A DNA stretch of 40,582 nucleotides from Verrucomicrobiia bacterium (lineage in GTDB: Bacteria; Verrucomicrobiota; Verrucomicrobiia; Verrucomicrobiales; Akkermansiaceae), in assembly GCA_030430455.1 (NCBI GenBank), contig JAUIJB010000030.1:1-40582 (forward strand), given 5' to 3'. Made by a program: the position numbers and the translations under genes. Position 1 is the stretch's first letter. Every line of letters begins with the position of its first letter. The notes below the pieces were generated by a model. It made no database searches, was not told the origin of the DNA, and was given only the letters and a program-made list of their open reading frames with translations. Positions 27,163 to 38,261 of the stretch are shown here, piece after piece.

Positions 27163-27533
27163 GGTGGCTCGAGAAAAGAAGAAACGCTTGGAGGGAAATG
27201 ATGGGCGGCTCCCCGCAATGCCGGAATGTCGACCTTAGCAGGGCAAGGCGGCCGGCAACAAGCCACGATGCGGGCGGGAGGGAAGTCGTGGCGCTTTCCC
27301 CCAGCCAGACCCGGCAGCGAGGCCGGCCGGAAGCCCGGGTGACGGGGCCCGATGCCGGCAGGGATGCGACGGTTTCGCGGCGCTCCACCAGGTGATCCCC
27401 GGACGGGCGATGAAAGTCGGCCGGGCCCAGGGCGACGGAATCTCGTCGCCCGCGGTGGCGAGGGACGAACCCGCAGGCTTCGGTTTTGACGTCCCCCGGG
27501 CGGGTGGTCTAGGACTCGGGAAGAGCTTCTTCG
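27163..27533. other. Divergent intergenic region between BCCT and K+ channel genes
   Basis: No credible gene lies in these 371 bases. They must contain promoters for the BCCT operon (minus) and for the channel (plus). A perfect inverted repeat GGGCGACG-6-CGTCGCCC lies at 27430-27451, without a T-run, so it is a possible operator or leader hairpin. The flanking genes are both of the osmotic or ion-balance type, so a shared osmotic control site is possible but unproven. Confidence 0.35.
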
Positions 27534-28379
27534 ATGGACCAGCCTTCAAGCCGCGCGTCCGAACACCAGGGGGACTCGCTGAAGGAGCGCCTTTGGCGGA
27601 TCATCTTCCTGGCCGACTCCGGGGCGGCCCGGGCCTTCGACGTCGTCCTGCTGGTCCTCATCGCCGCCAGCGTGATCGTGGTGATGCTGGAAAGCGTCGA
27701 GTCGATCGCGGCGGAGCATGCCGACCTGCTCCATGGGCTCGAGTGGGGTTTCACGATCCTCTTCACGATCGAGTACGCCGCGCGGATCTGGGTGGTGCGG
27801 CGCAAGCGGCGCTACATCTTCAGCTTCTTCGGCATCGTCGACCTGCTGTCGATCCTGCCGACCTACATCGACTTCCTGCTCGTCGGCTCGGGCCACTTCA
27901 TCATCGTCCGCATCCTGCGCCTGCTGCGGATGTTCCGGATCCTCAAGATGGCCGAGCACATGAGCGACGCGCACACCCTGGTCAACGCGCTCAACGCGAG
28001 CCGGCCGAAGATCGCGGTGTTCATCTTCAGCCTCATGGCCATCGTCTGCATCGAGGGCACCCTGATGTACCTCATCGAGGGCGGCGTCGAGGGCAGCGCC
28101 TTCACCAGCATCCCGCAGGCGGTCTACTGGGGGATCGTGACGATCACGACGGTCGGCTACGGCGACATCGCCCCGGTGACGGTTCCGGGCAAGATGCTGG
28201 CCTCGGTGATGATGCTGACCGGCTTCGCGATCATCGCGGTGCCGACCGGGATCGTCACCGCCGAGCTCAACCGCGGGCTCAGGGAGGTGCGCATGGACCG
28301 CCGGCGCTGCCCGGGCTGCGGGCACGACGGCCACGACCCGCAGGCCCGCCACTGCAAGATGTGCGGCGACGCGCTGTGA
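27534..28379 (+). CDS. Voltage-gated-type K+ channel with C-terminal zinc ribbon
   Basis: A 281-residue six-helix ion channel. Helices S1-S3 (VVLLVLIAASVIVVM onward) are followed by an S4 voltage-sensor with Arg at every third place (VRILRLLRMFRILK). S5, the pore loop and S6 come next: the selectivity filter TTVGYGD is intact, which marks K+ selectivity. After S6 a short basic linker leads to a zinc-ribbon tail RRCPGCGHDGHDPQARHCKM CGDAL with two CxxC pairs, which would lie in the cytoplasm. The start ATG at 27534 gives a polar N-terminus of about 35 residues, normal for the class. The following furA gene begins 99 bases later on the same strand. The ribbon is unusual; it may hold the tetramer together or sense zinc or redox state. 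Confidence 0.9.
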   Translation: MDQPSSRASEHQGDSLKERLWRIIFLADSGAARAFDVVLLVLIAASVIVVMLESVESIAAEHADLLHGLEWGFTILFTIEYAARIWVVRRKRRYIFSFFGIVDLLSILPTYIDFLLVGSGHFIIVRILRLLRMFRILKMAEHMSDAHTLVNALNASRPKIAVFIFSLMAIVCIEGTLMYLIEGGVEGSAFTSIPQAVYWGIVTITTVGYGDIAPVTVPGKMLASVMMLTGFAIIAVPTGIVTAELNRGLREVRMDRRRCPGCGHDGHDPQARHCKMCGDAL

Positions 28380-28440
28380 GCCCGGAGAGGTCGCCGGACG
28401 GGGGTCCTCGCAGGGACGAGAAAAACATGGGGCCGCCCCC

Positions 28441-28469
28441 TTGACAGCGTCCAGATCTGGAGGCAATCA
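28441..28469 (+). promoter_or_regulatory. Candidate furA promoter/operator
   Basis: TTGACA, a perfect -35 word, lies at 28441-28446, 32 bases before the GTG of furA. The 17 following bases contain a perfect palindrome CCAGATCTGG (28451-28460), and the -10 place reads CAATCA, a poor match. A palindrome between the promoter boxes is a usual place for an autoregulatory repressor such as FurA, though known Fur boxes are more AT-rich. No second copy is seen before katG. Confidence 0.35.
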
Positions 28470-28478
28470 AGGCGCGAC

Positions 28479-31233
<2,755 letters not shown>

Positions 31234-31253
31234 GGTCCTGATTCTCCCTGCAT

Positions 31254-31290
31254 GGCCCGCCCCGCCAACCCGGCGGCGGCGGGCCTTTTT
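31254..31290 (+). terminator. Rho-independent terminator after katG
   Basis: GGCCCGCC (31254-31261) pairs with GGCGGGCC (31278-31285), with further pairing possible inside the loop, and is followed at once by five T residues (31286-31290). It lies 20 bases after the katG stop, in the space before the convergent galU-like gene. Confidence 0.85.
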
Positions 31291-31330
31291 CGTGGTGGCG
31301 GGGTCCGGCGACGGTCGCAGGGCCCCGCGA

Positions 31331-32221
31331 TCAGGGCATGGCGAAGTCGGCGAGCGCGGCCAGGTAGTCGATCGGCGTGCCGAAGTCGAAGCGCCGCGCC
31401 GCGGTCATCTCGAGGGCGAAGTAGCCCTCCTGCTCGCGCTGGATTTCCTGGGCGCGGGTCAGCTGGAATTCGCCCTTGTCGCGGATGTCGTCGCGGATCA
31501 TCCGCGCGAGCACCTCGAAGATCGAGGGCGAGAGCAGGTGCATGCCGAACCAGCCGAGGAACTCGTCGTCGCCGAGCCCGTCGACGCGCAGCGAGGCGCG
31601 GGCGGTCTCGGGGTCGGGCTTCTCGATGATCCGCGAGACCTCGATCATCTTCGGGTTCCTGGCGAGGCGGCGTCCCGCGATGGTGCCGTAGCCCTTCAGT
31701 TGATCGGCCGAGATCCGGTTCACCGCCGACACCGAGCAGGGGGCGGAGTGCGACCAGGCACGCGCCAGCTCGGCGGCCGGGGGCACCGGCGACCCGCGGA
31801 ACAGGTGATCGCCGAGGCACAGCAGGAAGGGTTCGCCGTCGACGAAATCGCGGGCCTGGTGGACCGCATGGCCGTAGCCCTCCTGCTCGTGCTGGACGGC
31901 GAAGCGGACGCGCTTGCCGAACTCCCTCATGCGCAGCGCCTCGGCATGGAGCTCCGGGTTCTTCTCGAGTCGCCCGAGGTAGGCGTCATCAGGGCCGTCG
32001 ACGTAGGCGCGGATGGCCTCCTCCTCGCCCGGCTGGACGATGATGCAGACCTCCTCAAAGCCGGCTGCATCGAGGTCGAGCAGGTGGTAGTGGAGCAGGG
32101 CCCGGGCGATGCCGTCGGGACCGACCACCGGAAACAGCTCCTTCTTGACGGCGTGGGAGGCGGGGAACAGGCGGGTGCCGAGGCCGGCGACCGGGACCAC
32201 GGCCTTGCGGATGCTTGACAT
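31331..32221 (-). CDS. GalU-like nucleotidyltransferase (UTP-sugar-1-phosphate uridylyltransferase)
   Basis: A 296-residue enzyme that joins a sugar 1-phosphate with UTP to give a UDP-sugar and pyrophosphate. The nucleotide loop reads VVPVAGLGTRLFPASHAVKK (GalU: IPVAGLGTRxLPxT-KxxPKE), with KELFPVV next. Then come QHEQEGYGHAVHQARDFV, FLLCLGDHLF with the metal Asp, EKPDPE, and a C-terminal RFDFGTPIDYLAAL. Glucose-1-phosphate is the default substrate of the family, but the KKELFPVVGPDGIAR region differs from E. coli GalU. It begins 3 bases after the arabinokinase-like gene stop, so the two enzymes are probably made together and could act in sequence: kinase, then pyrophosphorylase. Substrate beyond the family default is inferred. 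Confidence 0.85.
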   Translation of the reverse strand: MSSIRKAVVPVAGLGTRLFPASHAVKKELFPVVGPDGIARALLHYHLLDLDAAGFEEVCIIVQPGEEEAIRAYVDGPDDAYLGRLEKNPELHAEALRMREFGKRVRFAVQHEQEGYGHAVHQARDFVDGEPFLLCLGDHLFRGSPVPPAAELARAWSHSAPCSVSAVNRISADQLKGYGTIAGRRLARNPKMIEVSRIIEKPDPETARASLRVDGLGDDEFLGWFGMHLLSPSIFEVLARMIRDDIRDKGEFQLTRAQEIQREQEGYFALEMTAARRFDFGTPIDYLAALADFAMP

Positions 32222-32224
32222 GGA

Positions 32225-33748
32225 CTAGATCAGGGTGGAGCGCCAGCCGGTGGCGTCGAAGGAGTAACAGCGGGCGCGGAACTCGACGGCGCCGGGAGAG
32301 GTCCCGGTGAAGATGTCGGGAAGCTTGCCGACCCGGCGGGAATATTCGTGGGCGATTTCCCGGACCTGCGACTCGAGGGTGTCGAGCTTGCCGAACACCG
32401 CCACGGTCCCGCCGGCCCCGCCTCCGGTGATCTTGGCGCCGTAGAGCCCGTTGGCGGGGCCGCGCTTGCGCACCGCCTCGACGAGGAAGTCGACCTCGGG
32501 GACCGAGAGGTGGCAGTTGTCGCGGTAGCTGGCGTGCGCCTGGTACATCAGGTCGCCGGCACGGACCAGCTCGTCCTCGGATCCGTCGCCGGCCGACTCG
32601 AGGGCCTCCATGAAGCGGAGCACGCGGTCGTTCTCGAGGATCGCGTGCTCGCCGGGGCCGCGGACCCGGTAGGTGGCGCCCGGCTGGACGGTGGTGACCG
32701 GGTCGTCGTGGCTCGCGTACTCGTCGAGGAACTCGGCTCCGCCGATCTCCTCGGGAACCTCGTCGCGATAGCTCTCGGTCCACTCCGCCGGGGTGAGCTC
32801 GGTGAGGTAATCGACGGGGGCCTGGCCGCTGCGGCTGCGGATGGCATTGACGATCCGGCGGGTCATGAAGGCGCCGACCCGGACCGAGCCGTATTCCTGG
32901 CCGCCGACCGAGTGCCGGACCATGGAGTTGATGCCGACGAAGCCGGTCCCCGGAGGGATTTCCACGCTGCCCTGGACCGACCCGGGGCGGCAGAGGATGT
33001 GGGTCAGGCAGCCCTGCTTGCCGGAGGCGACGGCGATCTGGTCCATCGACCCGCAGGGGGCGCCGACCACGTGGTTTTCCGACAGCTGGGCGAGCTTGGC
33101 GATGCGGTCGGCGCCGAGCTTGAGGTTGAGGTAGGCGTTGAGGCAGCAGATCGTCCCGACTTCGGTGGCGGCGGACGAGCCGATGCCGACATTCATCGGC
33201 ACGCCGCTCAGCAGCAGCATGCTGAAGCCGTAGGGCAGGTGGACGCCCTCCTCGCGGAGCATGGTGAAGATTGAGCCGCCGATGTAGGCGGCCCAGGAGG
33301 CGAGGGGGTTGCGCTGGCAGCAATCGCGGATCTCGCGATATTCCGCCGGCTGGTAATCCTTGATGAAGTAGTCGAGCGGGATGCGCGTCTCCACCGGCAG
33401 GTTGCGCTCGCCGATCTGGAGGGTGCGGATGCGGAGGGTGCGGTCGGTGCGGGGCTGGAGCGCGATCAGGTTGCCGCTGCCGAGGACCGACTCGCAGACG
33501 TTGGCGCCGGAGTAGTCGGCGATGCCGCCCATCACGTCGAGGCGGGCGGGCACGCGGGCGACCCAGATCTGGCCGGCATTGAAGAAGCCGGCGAGCCCCG
33601 TCGGGTCGTTGTTCGGCCGGTTGAGCATGCGCTCGAAGGCCTTGATCTCGGGCGCATCGGCGGCGGGCAATCCGAACTCGGGGCGGGGCAAGTGGGGGGC
33701 GGCGCCCGGCGTGGGCGATGACCCCGAGGGAGGGACCTGAATCGACAT
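32225..33748 (-). CDS. GHMP sugar kinase resembling plant L-arabinokinase
   Basis: Transfers phosphate from ATP to the anomeric carbon of a sugar. The 507-residue product has the three GHMP motifs: VPARLDVMGGIADYSGANV (about 66-84), the ATP loop GVPMNVGIGSSAATE (about 180-196) and GAKITGGGAGG near the end. In galactokinases motif 1 reads GRxNLIGEHxDY. Here it reads GGIADYSG, the form I know from the kinase half of Arabidopsis arabinokinase. WAAYIGGSIFTMLRE, ENHVVGAPCGSMDQIA and RHSVGGQEYGSVRVGAF also match it closely. The N-terminal half of the plant protein (glycosyltransferase-like) is absent. It lies directly upstream of a UTP-sugar pyrophosphorylase and near arabinan-type GH43 genes. L-arabinose is the best guess, with D-galactose as the alternative. 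Confidence 0.85.
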   Translation of the reverse strand: MSIQVPPSGSSPTPGAAPHLPRPEFGLPAADAPEIKAFERMLNRPNNDPTGLAGFFNAGQIWVARVPARLDVMGGIADYSGANVCESVLGSGNLIALQPRTDRTLRIRTLQIGERNLPVETRIPLDYFIKDYQPAEYREIRDCCQRNPLASWAAYIGGSIFTMLREEGVHLPYGFSMLLLSGVPMNVGIGSSAATEVGTICCLNAYLNLKLGADRIAKLAQLSENHVVGAPCGSMDQIAVASGKQGCLTHILCRPGSVQGSVEIPPGTGFVGINSMVRHSVGGQEYGSVRVGAFMTRRIVNAIRSRSGQAPVDYLTELTPAEWTESYRDEVPEEIGGAEFLDEYASHDDPVTTVQPGATYRVRGPGEHAILENDRVLRFMEALESAGDGSEDELVRAGDLMYQAHASYRDNCHLSVPEVDFLVEAVRKRGPANGLYGAKITGGGAGGTVAVFGKLDTLESQVREIAHEYSRRVGKLPDIFTGTSPGAVEFRARCYSFDATGWRSTLI

Positions 33749-33907
33749 CCTGCAGCGGGTTGGTCAACTGATGGGCCAGTTCGGCCCGCTTGTCGAGGTT
33801 GCCGTCCCCGGCTCCCGGTCATGGGCGCGCGTCCGCGGTGAACCGGACGCACAGCGGTGCCCCCGCCCGGCGGTCGTCGGTGGGGAAATGAGCGGAGTCG
33901 CGCGTTT

Positions 33908-34240
33908 CTAGTCCTCCTCAGGCTCCCCGGCGGAGCGGCAGCAGCCGTCGTTGAGGAGCAACCAGAGGCCGGCGGCGACCGCGCCGACGAGCAGGACGCT
34001 GCCCAGCGAGACGCCGGCCGGGTGCTGGCGGGCCACGTGCCCGGCACGGGCAATGCCCTGGCGGGCGTAGCCGCGCCCGCTGCTGACCAGCTCCCGGGCA
34101 CCCTCGGGGAGGGTGTGGCGGCCGGTGTGGCGGACGAGGTGCTTCACGTCGTCGCGCAGGCAGGAGATGTCGTCGCGCACCCGCGACAGGAGGTCCGCCG
34201 CCCGTTTGTCATCGAATCCCTTCTTTTCCATGGTTCCCAT
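33908..34240 (-). CDS. Small DUF883/ElaB-like membrane-anchored protein
   Basis: A 110-residue protein: a charged helical front (DDKRAADLLSRVRDDISCLR and DDVKHLVRHTGRHTLPEGA), a linker RGYARQGIARAGHVARQHPA, then a single membrane helix SVLLVGAVAAGLWLLLN (about 80-96) and a short tail DGCCRSAGEPEED. The layout (amphipathic helices, HPxG before a C-terminal membrane anchor) is that of the ElaB/YqjD/DUF883 group, some of which bind ribosomes in stationary phase. Start may be ATG 34240 or ATG 34231; the second gives MEKKGFDDK and is equally good. It lies alone, 160 bases upstream of the arabinokinase-like gene on the same strand. Role unknown. Confidence 0.7.
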   Translation of the reverse strand: MGTMEKKGFDDKRAADLLSRVRDDISCLRDDVKHLVRHTGRHTLPEGARELVSSGRGYARQGIARAGHVARQHPAGVSLGSVLLVGAVAAGLWLLLNDGCCRSAGEPEED

Positions 34241-34524
34241 TCAATCGCATTCCCCGCGTCCATGCAAGGCGGCGGTGAAGGGGTGGCGGCCGGATGCCAT
34301 CCTCACGGGGAGGCAACGGCGGCGGCGGCGCCGGCGGACTTTCAGGATGGTCCGGGGGGCGCCCTCCACGAAAGGGGAGGGCGCGCGCGGAAAGGTCCCC
34401 ATGCGAAGCTCCGTTGAATCCGGCGCCGGCCCGGGCGCGCTCGTGCCGCGTGCCGCGTTCCGGGACCGGATCGTGGCGGATTTTCCTGCGCAACGGCGTT
34501 GGTCCCTATACAAACTTCCTGACG

Positions 34525-36657
34525 ATGACTCGACCGCAACTGCTCTCCCTGACCTGCCTCGCCCTCGCCGGTTCCACCGCGCCGGCCGCCGATGGCGGCT
34601 ACCTCTTCGCCACCTTCCGGGGCGAGGGCACCCCGATGACCGAGCAGGTCTATTTCATGACCAGCGAGGACGGGCTCGACTGGAAGGCGCTCAATGGCGG
34701 CGAGCCGGTGCTGGTGAGCGACGTCGGCGAGAAGGGCGTGCGCGACCCCTTCATCATCCGCTCGCCGGACAGCCCGACGGTCTACCTGATCGCCACCGAC
34801 CTCTCGATCCACCTGACGCGGCACGACTGGGGCCGAGCCCAGACGGCGGGCAGCAAGTCGATCGTCGTCTGGGAATCCGAGGACCTGGTCAACTGGTCGG
34901 AGCCGCGGCTGGTCCAGGTCGCCCCCGACGATGCCGGCTGCACCTGGGCGCCGGAAGCCTTCTACGACGAGTCGCGCGGCGAGTTCATGGTCTTCTGGGC
35001 CTCCAAGACCCGCGGGGACAACTTCGCCAAGCACCGAATCTGGGCGGCCCACACCAAGGACTTCAGGACCTTCGGCGAGCCCTTCGTCTACATCGAGAAA
35101 CCGACCACCGTCATCGACACCACGATCGTGCGCGACGGGGACACCTATTACCGCTTCACCAAGGACGAGAAGCACAAGGCGATCACCCTCGAACACAGCA
35201 AGGACCTGATGCGCGGATGGCGCGGTGTGGACGACTTCTCGCTCGGCCACCTCACCGGCTACGAGGGCCCCACCTGCTTCCGGCTGAAGCCGGACGACGA
35301 TGGCAAGCCGGGACCGTGGTGCCTGCTGCTCGACTGGTACGCCGAGGGCCGGGGCTACCAGCCCTACGTGAGTGACGACATCCTCGGCGGGCAGTTCGCC
35401 GAGCGGACCCGGATGAGCTTTCCCTTCCAGCCGGTGCGCCACGGCACCGTGATCCCGATCAGCGCCGAGGAGATGGCCCGGCTGGGGAAGAAGTGGGGCG
35501 AGGTGGAGTTGGGAGCGACGTCCCCGCAGGTGAAGTCCAACAACCTCGTGGTCGACCGCGACGCGGGCACCGTCGAGGTCCCGGTGCTGCCGGGAACCGA
35601 CCTGGCCAGCCTCGACCCGGGGTTCGAGGCGAGCTTCGGGATGGACGTTGCGCCGCAGGGGCCACAGGACTTCACCCAGGGGCCGGTCCGCTATCGCGTC
35701 GGCGACGAGGAGTTCCGCGTCACGGTGGTCGACCACCACAACCCCGTGCTGGCCGGATACTTCGCCGACCCGGACATCATCTACTCCGAGAAGGAGGGCA
35801 AGTTCTTCATCTACCCCACCAGCGACGGCTACGACGGCTGGTCGGGCACCTACTTCAAGACCTTCTCGTCGCCCGACCTGGTGAACTGGACGGACGAGGG
35901 GGTGATCCTCGACCTCGGGAAGGATGTCGAGTGGGCCGACCGCAACGCCTGGGCGCCGTGCATCATCGAGACCCGGGAGGGCGACCGCTACCGCTACTAC
36001 TACTACTTCACCGCGGCGCAGAAGATCGGGGTGGCGGCGGCCGACAGCCCGACCGGGCCGTTCCGCGACCTCGGCGAGCCGCTGATCGACTTCAAGCCGG
36101 AGGGGGTCGACCGCGGGCAGGAGATCGACCCCGACGTCTTCCACGACCCGGAGTCCGGCAAGCACTACCTCTACTGGGGCAACGGCTACCTCGCAGCCGC
36201 GGAACTCGAGCCCAACATGGCGGCGATCAAGAAGTCGACGCTGCGGGTGATGACCCCGGACGGGACCTTCCGCGAGGGCATCCACGTGTTCCACCGCAAG
36301 GGCTTCTACTACTTCCTCTGGTCGGAGAACGACACCCGCAGCCCGGACTACCGGGTCCGCTACGCCATCTCGAAGACTCCGCTGGGCCCGCTGGAGATCC
36401 CGGACGACAACCTGGTGATCGTCCGCGAGGACGGCGAGGGCATCTACGGCACCGGGCACAACTCGACGATCCAGGTTCCGGGCAGGGACGAGTGGTACAT
36501 CGTCTACCACCGCTTCACCTATCCGAAGGGAATCGGGATGGGCAGCAGCGCGGGCTTCCACCGCGAGGTCTGCATCGACCGCATGGAGTTCGACGGCATG
36601 GGGCGGATCCTGCGGGTGAAGCCGACCCACGCGGGCATCGCCGCGGTCGATCCTTGA
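34525..36657 (+). CDS. Exported protein with two GH43-type beta-propeller domains
   Basis: A 710-residue glycoside hydrolase with signal peptide MTRPQLLSLTCLALAGSTAP and cleavage near AA-DGG. The N-terminal propeller (about 25-310) has GVRDPFIIR (Asp 74), CTWAPEAFYDE and GYEGPT (Glu 248). A short beta-rich linker (about 335-405) joins it to a second propeller (about 408-700) with GYFADPDIIY (Asp 415 or 417), EIDPDVFHD (Asp 535) and REGIHVFHRKG (Glu 584). Both sets fit the Asp-Asp-Glu triad of GH43, arabinofuranosidases, arabinanases or xylosidases. Two complete triads in one chain suggest two activities or two cleavage sites on one polysaccharide. Start ATG 34525 gives the signal peptide; the longer frame to 34294 does not. 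The second GH43-type gene follows 58 bases after it. Confidence 0.88.
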   Translation: MTRPQLLSLTCLALAGSTAPAADGGYLFATFRGEGTPMTEQVYFMTSEDGLDWKALNGGEPVLVSDVGEKGVRDPFIIRSPDSPTVYLIATDLSIHLTRHDWGRAQTAGSKSIVVWESEDLVNWSEPRLVQVAPDDAGCTWAPEAFYDESRGEFMVFWASKTRGDNFAKHRIWAAHTKDFRTFGEPFVYIEKPTTVIDTTIVRDGDTYYRFTKDEKHKAITLEHSKDLMRGWRGVDDFSLGHLTGYEGPTCFRLKPDDDGKPGPWCLLLDWYAEGRGYQPYVSDDILGGQFAERTRMSFPFQPVRHGTVIPISAEEMARLGKKWGEVELGATSPQVKSNNLVVDRDAGTVEVPVLPGTDLASLDPGFEASFGMDVAPQGPQDFTQGPVRYRVGDEEFRVTVVDHHNPVLAGYFADPDIIYSEKEGKFFIYPTSDGYDGWSGTYFKTFSSPDLVNWTDEGVILDLGKDVEWADRNAWAPCIIETREGDRYRYYYYFTAAQKIGVAAADSPTGPFRDLGEPLIDFKPEGVDRGQEIDPDVFHDPESGKHYLYWGNGYLAAAELEPNMAAIKKSTLRVMTPDGTFREGIHVFHRKGFYYFLWSENDTRSPDYRVRYAISKTPLGPLEIPDDNLVIVREDGEGIYGTGHNSTIQVPGRDEWYIVYHRFTYPKGIGMGSSAGFHREVCIDRMEFDGMGRILRVKPTHAGIAAVDP

Positions 36658-36715
36658 TCGATGACGTTTTCCGGTTCATGATACGGAGGCGCCGATTCCC
36701 GGGCGTTCCCGCCCC

Positions 36716-38140
36716 ATGAAGCCCCTCCGACGCTGCCTCCCTGTCGGCCTGACCGCCGCCTGCTTCGGGCTCGCCGGATTCGCAGGGCTTGCGGGGAACT
36801 GCCGGGCGGAGCCGATGGCGGGCTTCGTGATGGGGTACTTCACCGAGTCGCCCCGCGGCGACGCCACCTCGTGGTCGCTGCACCTGGCACTGAGCGAGGA
36901 CGGCCTGGAGTGGATGCCGCTCAACCAGAACCACGCGGTGGTGGATGCGATGATCCCGCAGCACGGCATGCGGGATCCCTGCTTCATCCGACTCGAGGCT
37001 GGAAAGGACGGAGAGGACGGAGAGGCTGGAGAGGCTGGAGAGGACGGCGGCTTCGTCGTCCTCGCCACCGACCAGAGGAACTGGACGGAAGCGTATCCGA
37101 CCATCCACATCTGGGACACCAGCGACTTCGTCGAGTTCGAGAACGAGCGCACGGCGAAGCTTCACGACACCCCGATGCACACCTTCTCCCCGGATGCCTT
37201 CTGGGACCCGGAGAAGGAGCGCTACGGGGTCATCTGGTCGGGAAACACCGACCGCAACCGGGTCTACGTCAACTACACCCGCGACTTCGTCGAGTTCGGC
37301 CCGCACGAGCTCTACTTCGACCCGGGCACCGACTGCGTCGACCCCACGGTCGTGGCGGGCGTGGAGGACGGGGTGAACGTCCTCTACTACTGTGATGCGG
37401 CAAACCGGAAGCTCCACGGCAGCCGCTCGGACAGCCTGGCGCCGGGCAGCTTCGAGGTCGAGAGCTACACCGGGCCGATCGGCACCGCTGCGATCGCCTC
37501 GCCCATGCTGTTCGAGTCCCTGGGTGGCGGGACCTGGTACCTCTGGGGGATCGGCCCGGACCCGAGGCGGGGCAGGTTCGAGGCCTGGACCACGAAGGAC
37601 ATCGCCGCCGGGGAGTGGAAGCCGGTCGACCCGGGCAGCTACACCCAGCCGGCCAATGCGCGGCAAGCCACCGTGCTGCCGCTCACCCGCGGGGAGATGG
37701 ATCGCCTCGTCGAGGTCTGGGGCAAGCCCGACTGGAGGCGCTTCCGCTGCCTCGGTGATCCCAGCCTCTTCCTGCGCCACTACTCCTACGTGGCGCGGGT
37801 TTCGGCCTATCCCTTCGATCCCTACGAGGACATGATGTGGATGATGCGGGCCGGGCTGGCCGACCGCGACAAGCTCTCGCTGGAGTCGGTCAACTTTCCC
37901 GGGCGCTACCTCCGCGCGCGGGACGGCAAGCTGGTGCTCGACGAGGAGGAGGACACCGCGGAGTTCGCCGCAAGCGCGACCTTCGAGAAGGTCGCCGGGC
38001 TCGCCGACGACAAGCACTGCTCCTTCCGCCTTGCCGGTGGCCCGGACCGCTACATCCTGCACCGCGACGGCGAAGTCCGGGTGGCGGCGGTCAAGACACC
38101 CGAGGACCGCGTGGCGGCGACCTTCCAGATGGTCTACTGA
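36716..38140 (+). CDS. Exported GH43-type arabinosidase-like protein with C-terminal AbfB domain
   Basis: A 474-residue protein. Signal peptide about 1-31 (LTAACFGLAGFAGLAGNCRA). A beta-propeller follows with HGMRDPCFIRLE (Asp 87), MHTFSPDAFWDPEKERYGVI, DCVDPTVVAGVEDG and SPMLFESLGGGTWYLWGIGP, consistent with GH43-like clans. The last 75 residues, SLESVNFPGRYLRARDGKLV through ATFEKVAGLADDKHCSFRLA and DRYILHRDGEVRVA, match AbfB (CBM42), which binds arabinofuranose side chains. Between Asp 87 and the next strand is a low-complexity insert (about 96-110, KDGEDGEAGEAGEDG) encoded by five 9-base tandem units. Arabinan or arabinoxylan side chains are the likely substrate. It probably shares a transcript with the tandem GH43 gene before it. 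Confidence 0.82.
   Translation: MKPLRRCLPVGLTAACFGLAGFAGLAGNCRAEPMAGFVMGYFTESPRGDATSWSLHLALSEDGLEWMPLNQNHAVVDAMIPQHGMRDPCFIRLEAGKDGEDGEAGEAGEDGGFVVLATDQRNWTEAYPTIHIWDTSDFVEFENERTAKLHDTPMHTFSPDAFWDPEKERYGVIWSGNTDRNRVYVNYTRDFVEFGPHELYFDPGTDCVDPTVVAGVEDGVNVLYYCDAANRKLHGSRSDSLAPGSFEVESYTGPIGTAAIASPMLFESLGGGTWYLWGIGPDPRRGRFEAWTTKDIAAGEWKPVDPGSYTQPANARQATVLPLTRGEMDRLVEVWGKPDWRRFRCLGDPSLFLRHYSYVARVSAYPFDPYEDMMWMMRAGLADRDKLSLESVNFPGRYLRARDGKLVLDEEEDTAEFAASATFEKVAGLADDKHCSFRLAGGPDRYILHRDGEVRVAAVKTPEDRVAATFQMVY
37001..37045 (+). repeat. Five 9-base tandem units inside the GH43-AbfB gene
   Basis: The units are GGAAAGGAC, GGAGAGGAC, GGAGAGGCT, GGAGAGGCT and GGAGAGGAC. They encode the three-residue pattern (K/E)-(D/A)-G and keep the frame. 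They fall in a surface loop after the conserved RDPCFIRLE strand, so copy-number change would lengthen or shorten the loop without breaking the protein. Confidence 0.9.
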
Positions 38141-38261
38141 GCCGCGCGCCCGCCGCCCCGCTCCGGTCCGCGGATGAGCTCCGAAACCGGCGGCAACCCG
38201 TGAACGCTGCGGTTTCCCCTTCGAGGGGCGGGAGAGGACCGTCGGTCTCCGTGCCCCGGCA

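Noticed and set aside
31254..31290. Terminator as a two-way signal for the convergent galU-like gene
   Set aside because: A T-run is present only on the plus-strand side, so it serves katG alone.
37001..37045. CRISPR-like or regulatory repeat
   Set aside because: The units are short, contiguous, in frame and inside a coding region with no spacers.
38141..38261. Terminator between the GH43-AbfB gene and glnD (CCCCT-TCG-AGGGG hairpin near 38217)
   Set aside because: The stem is only five base pairs and no T-run follows on either strand.
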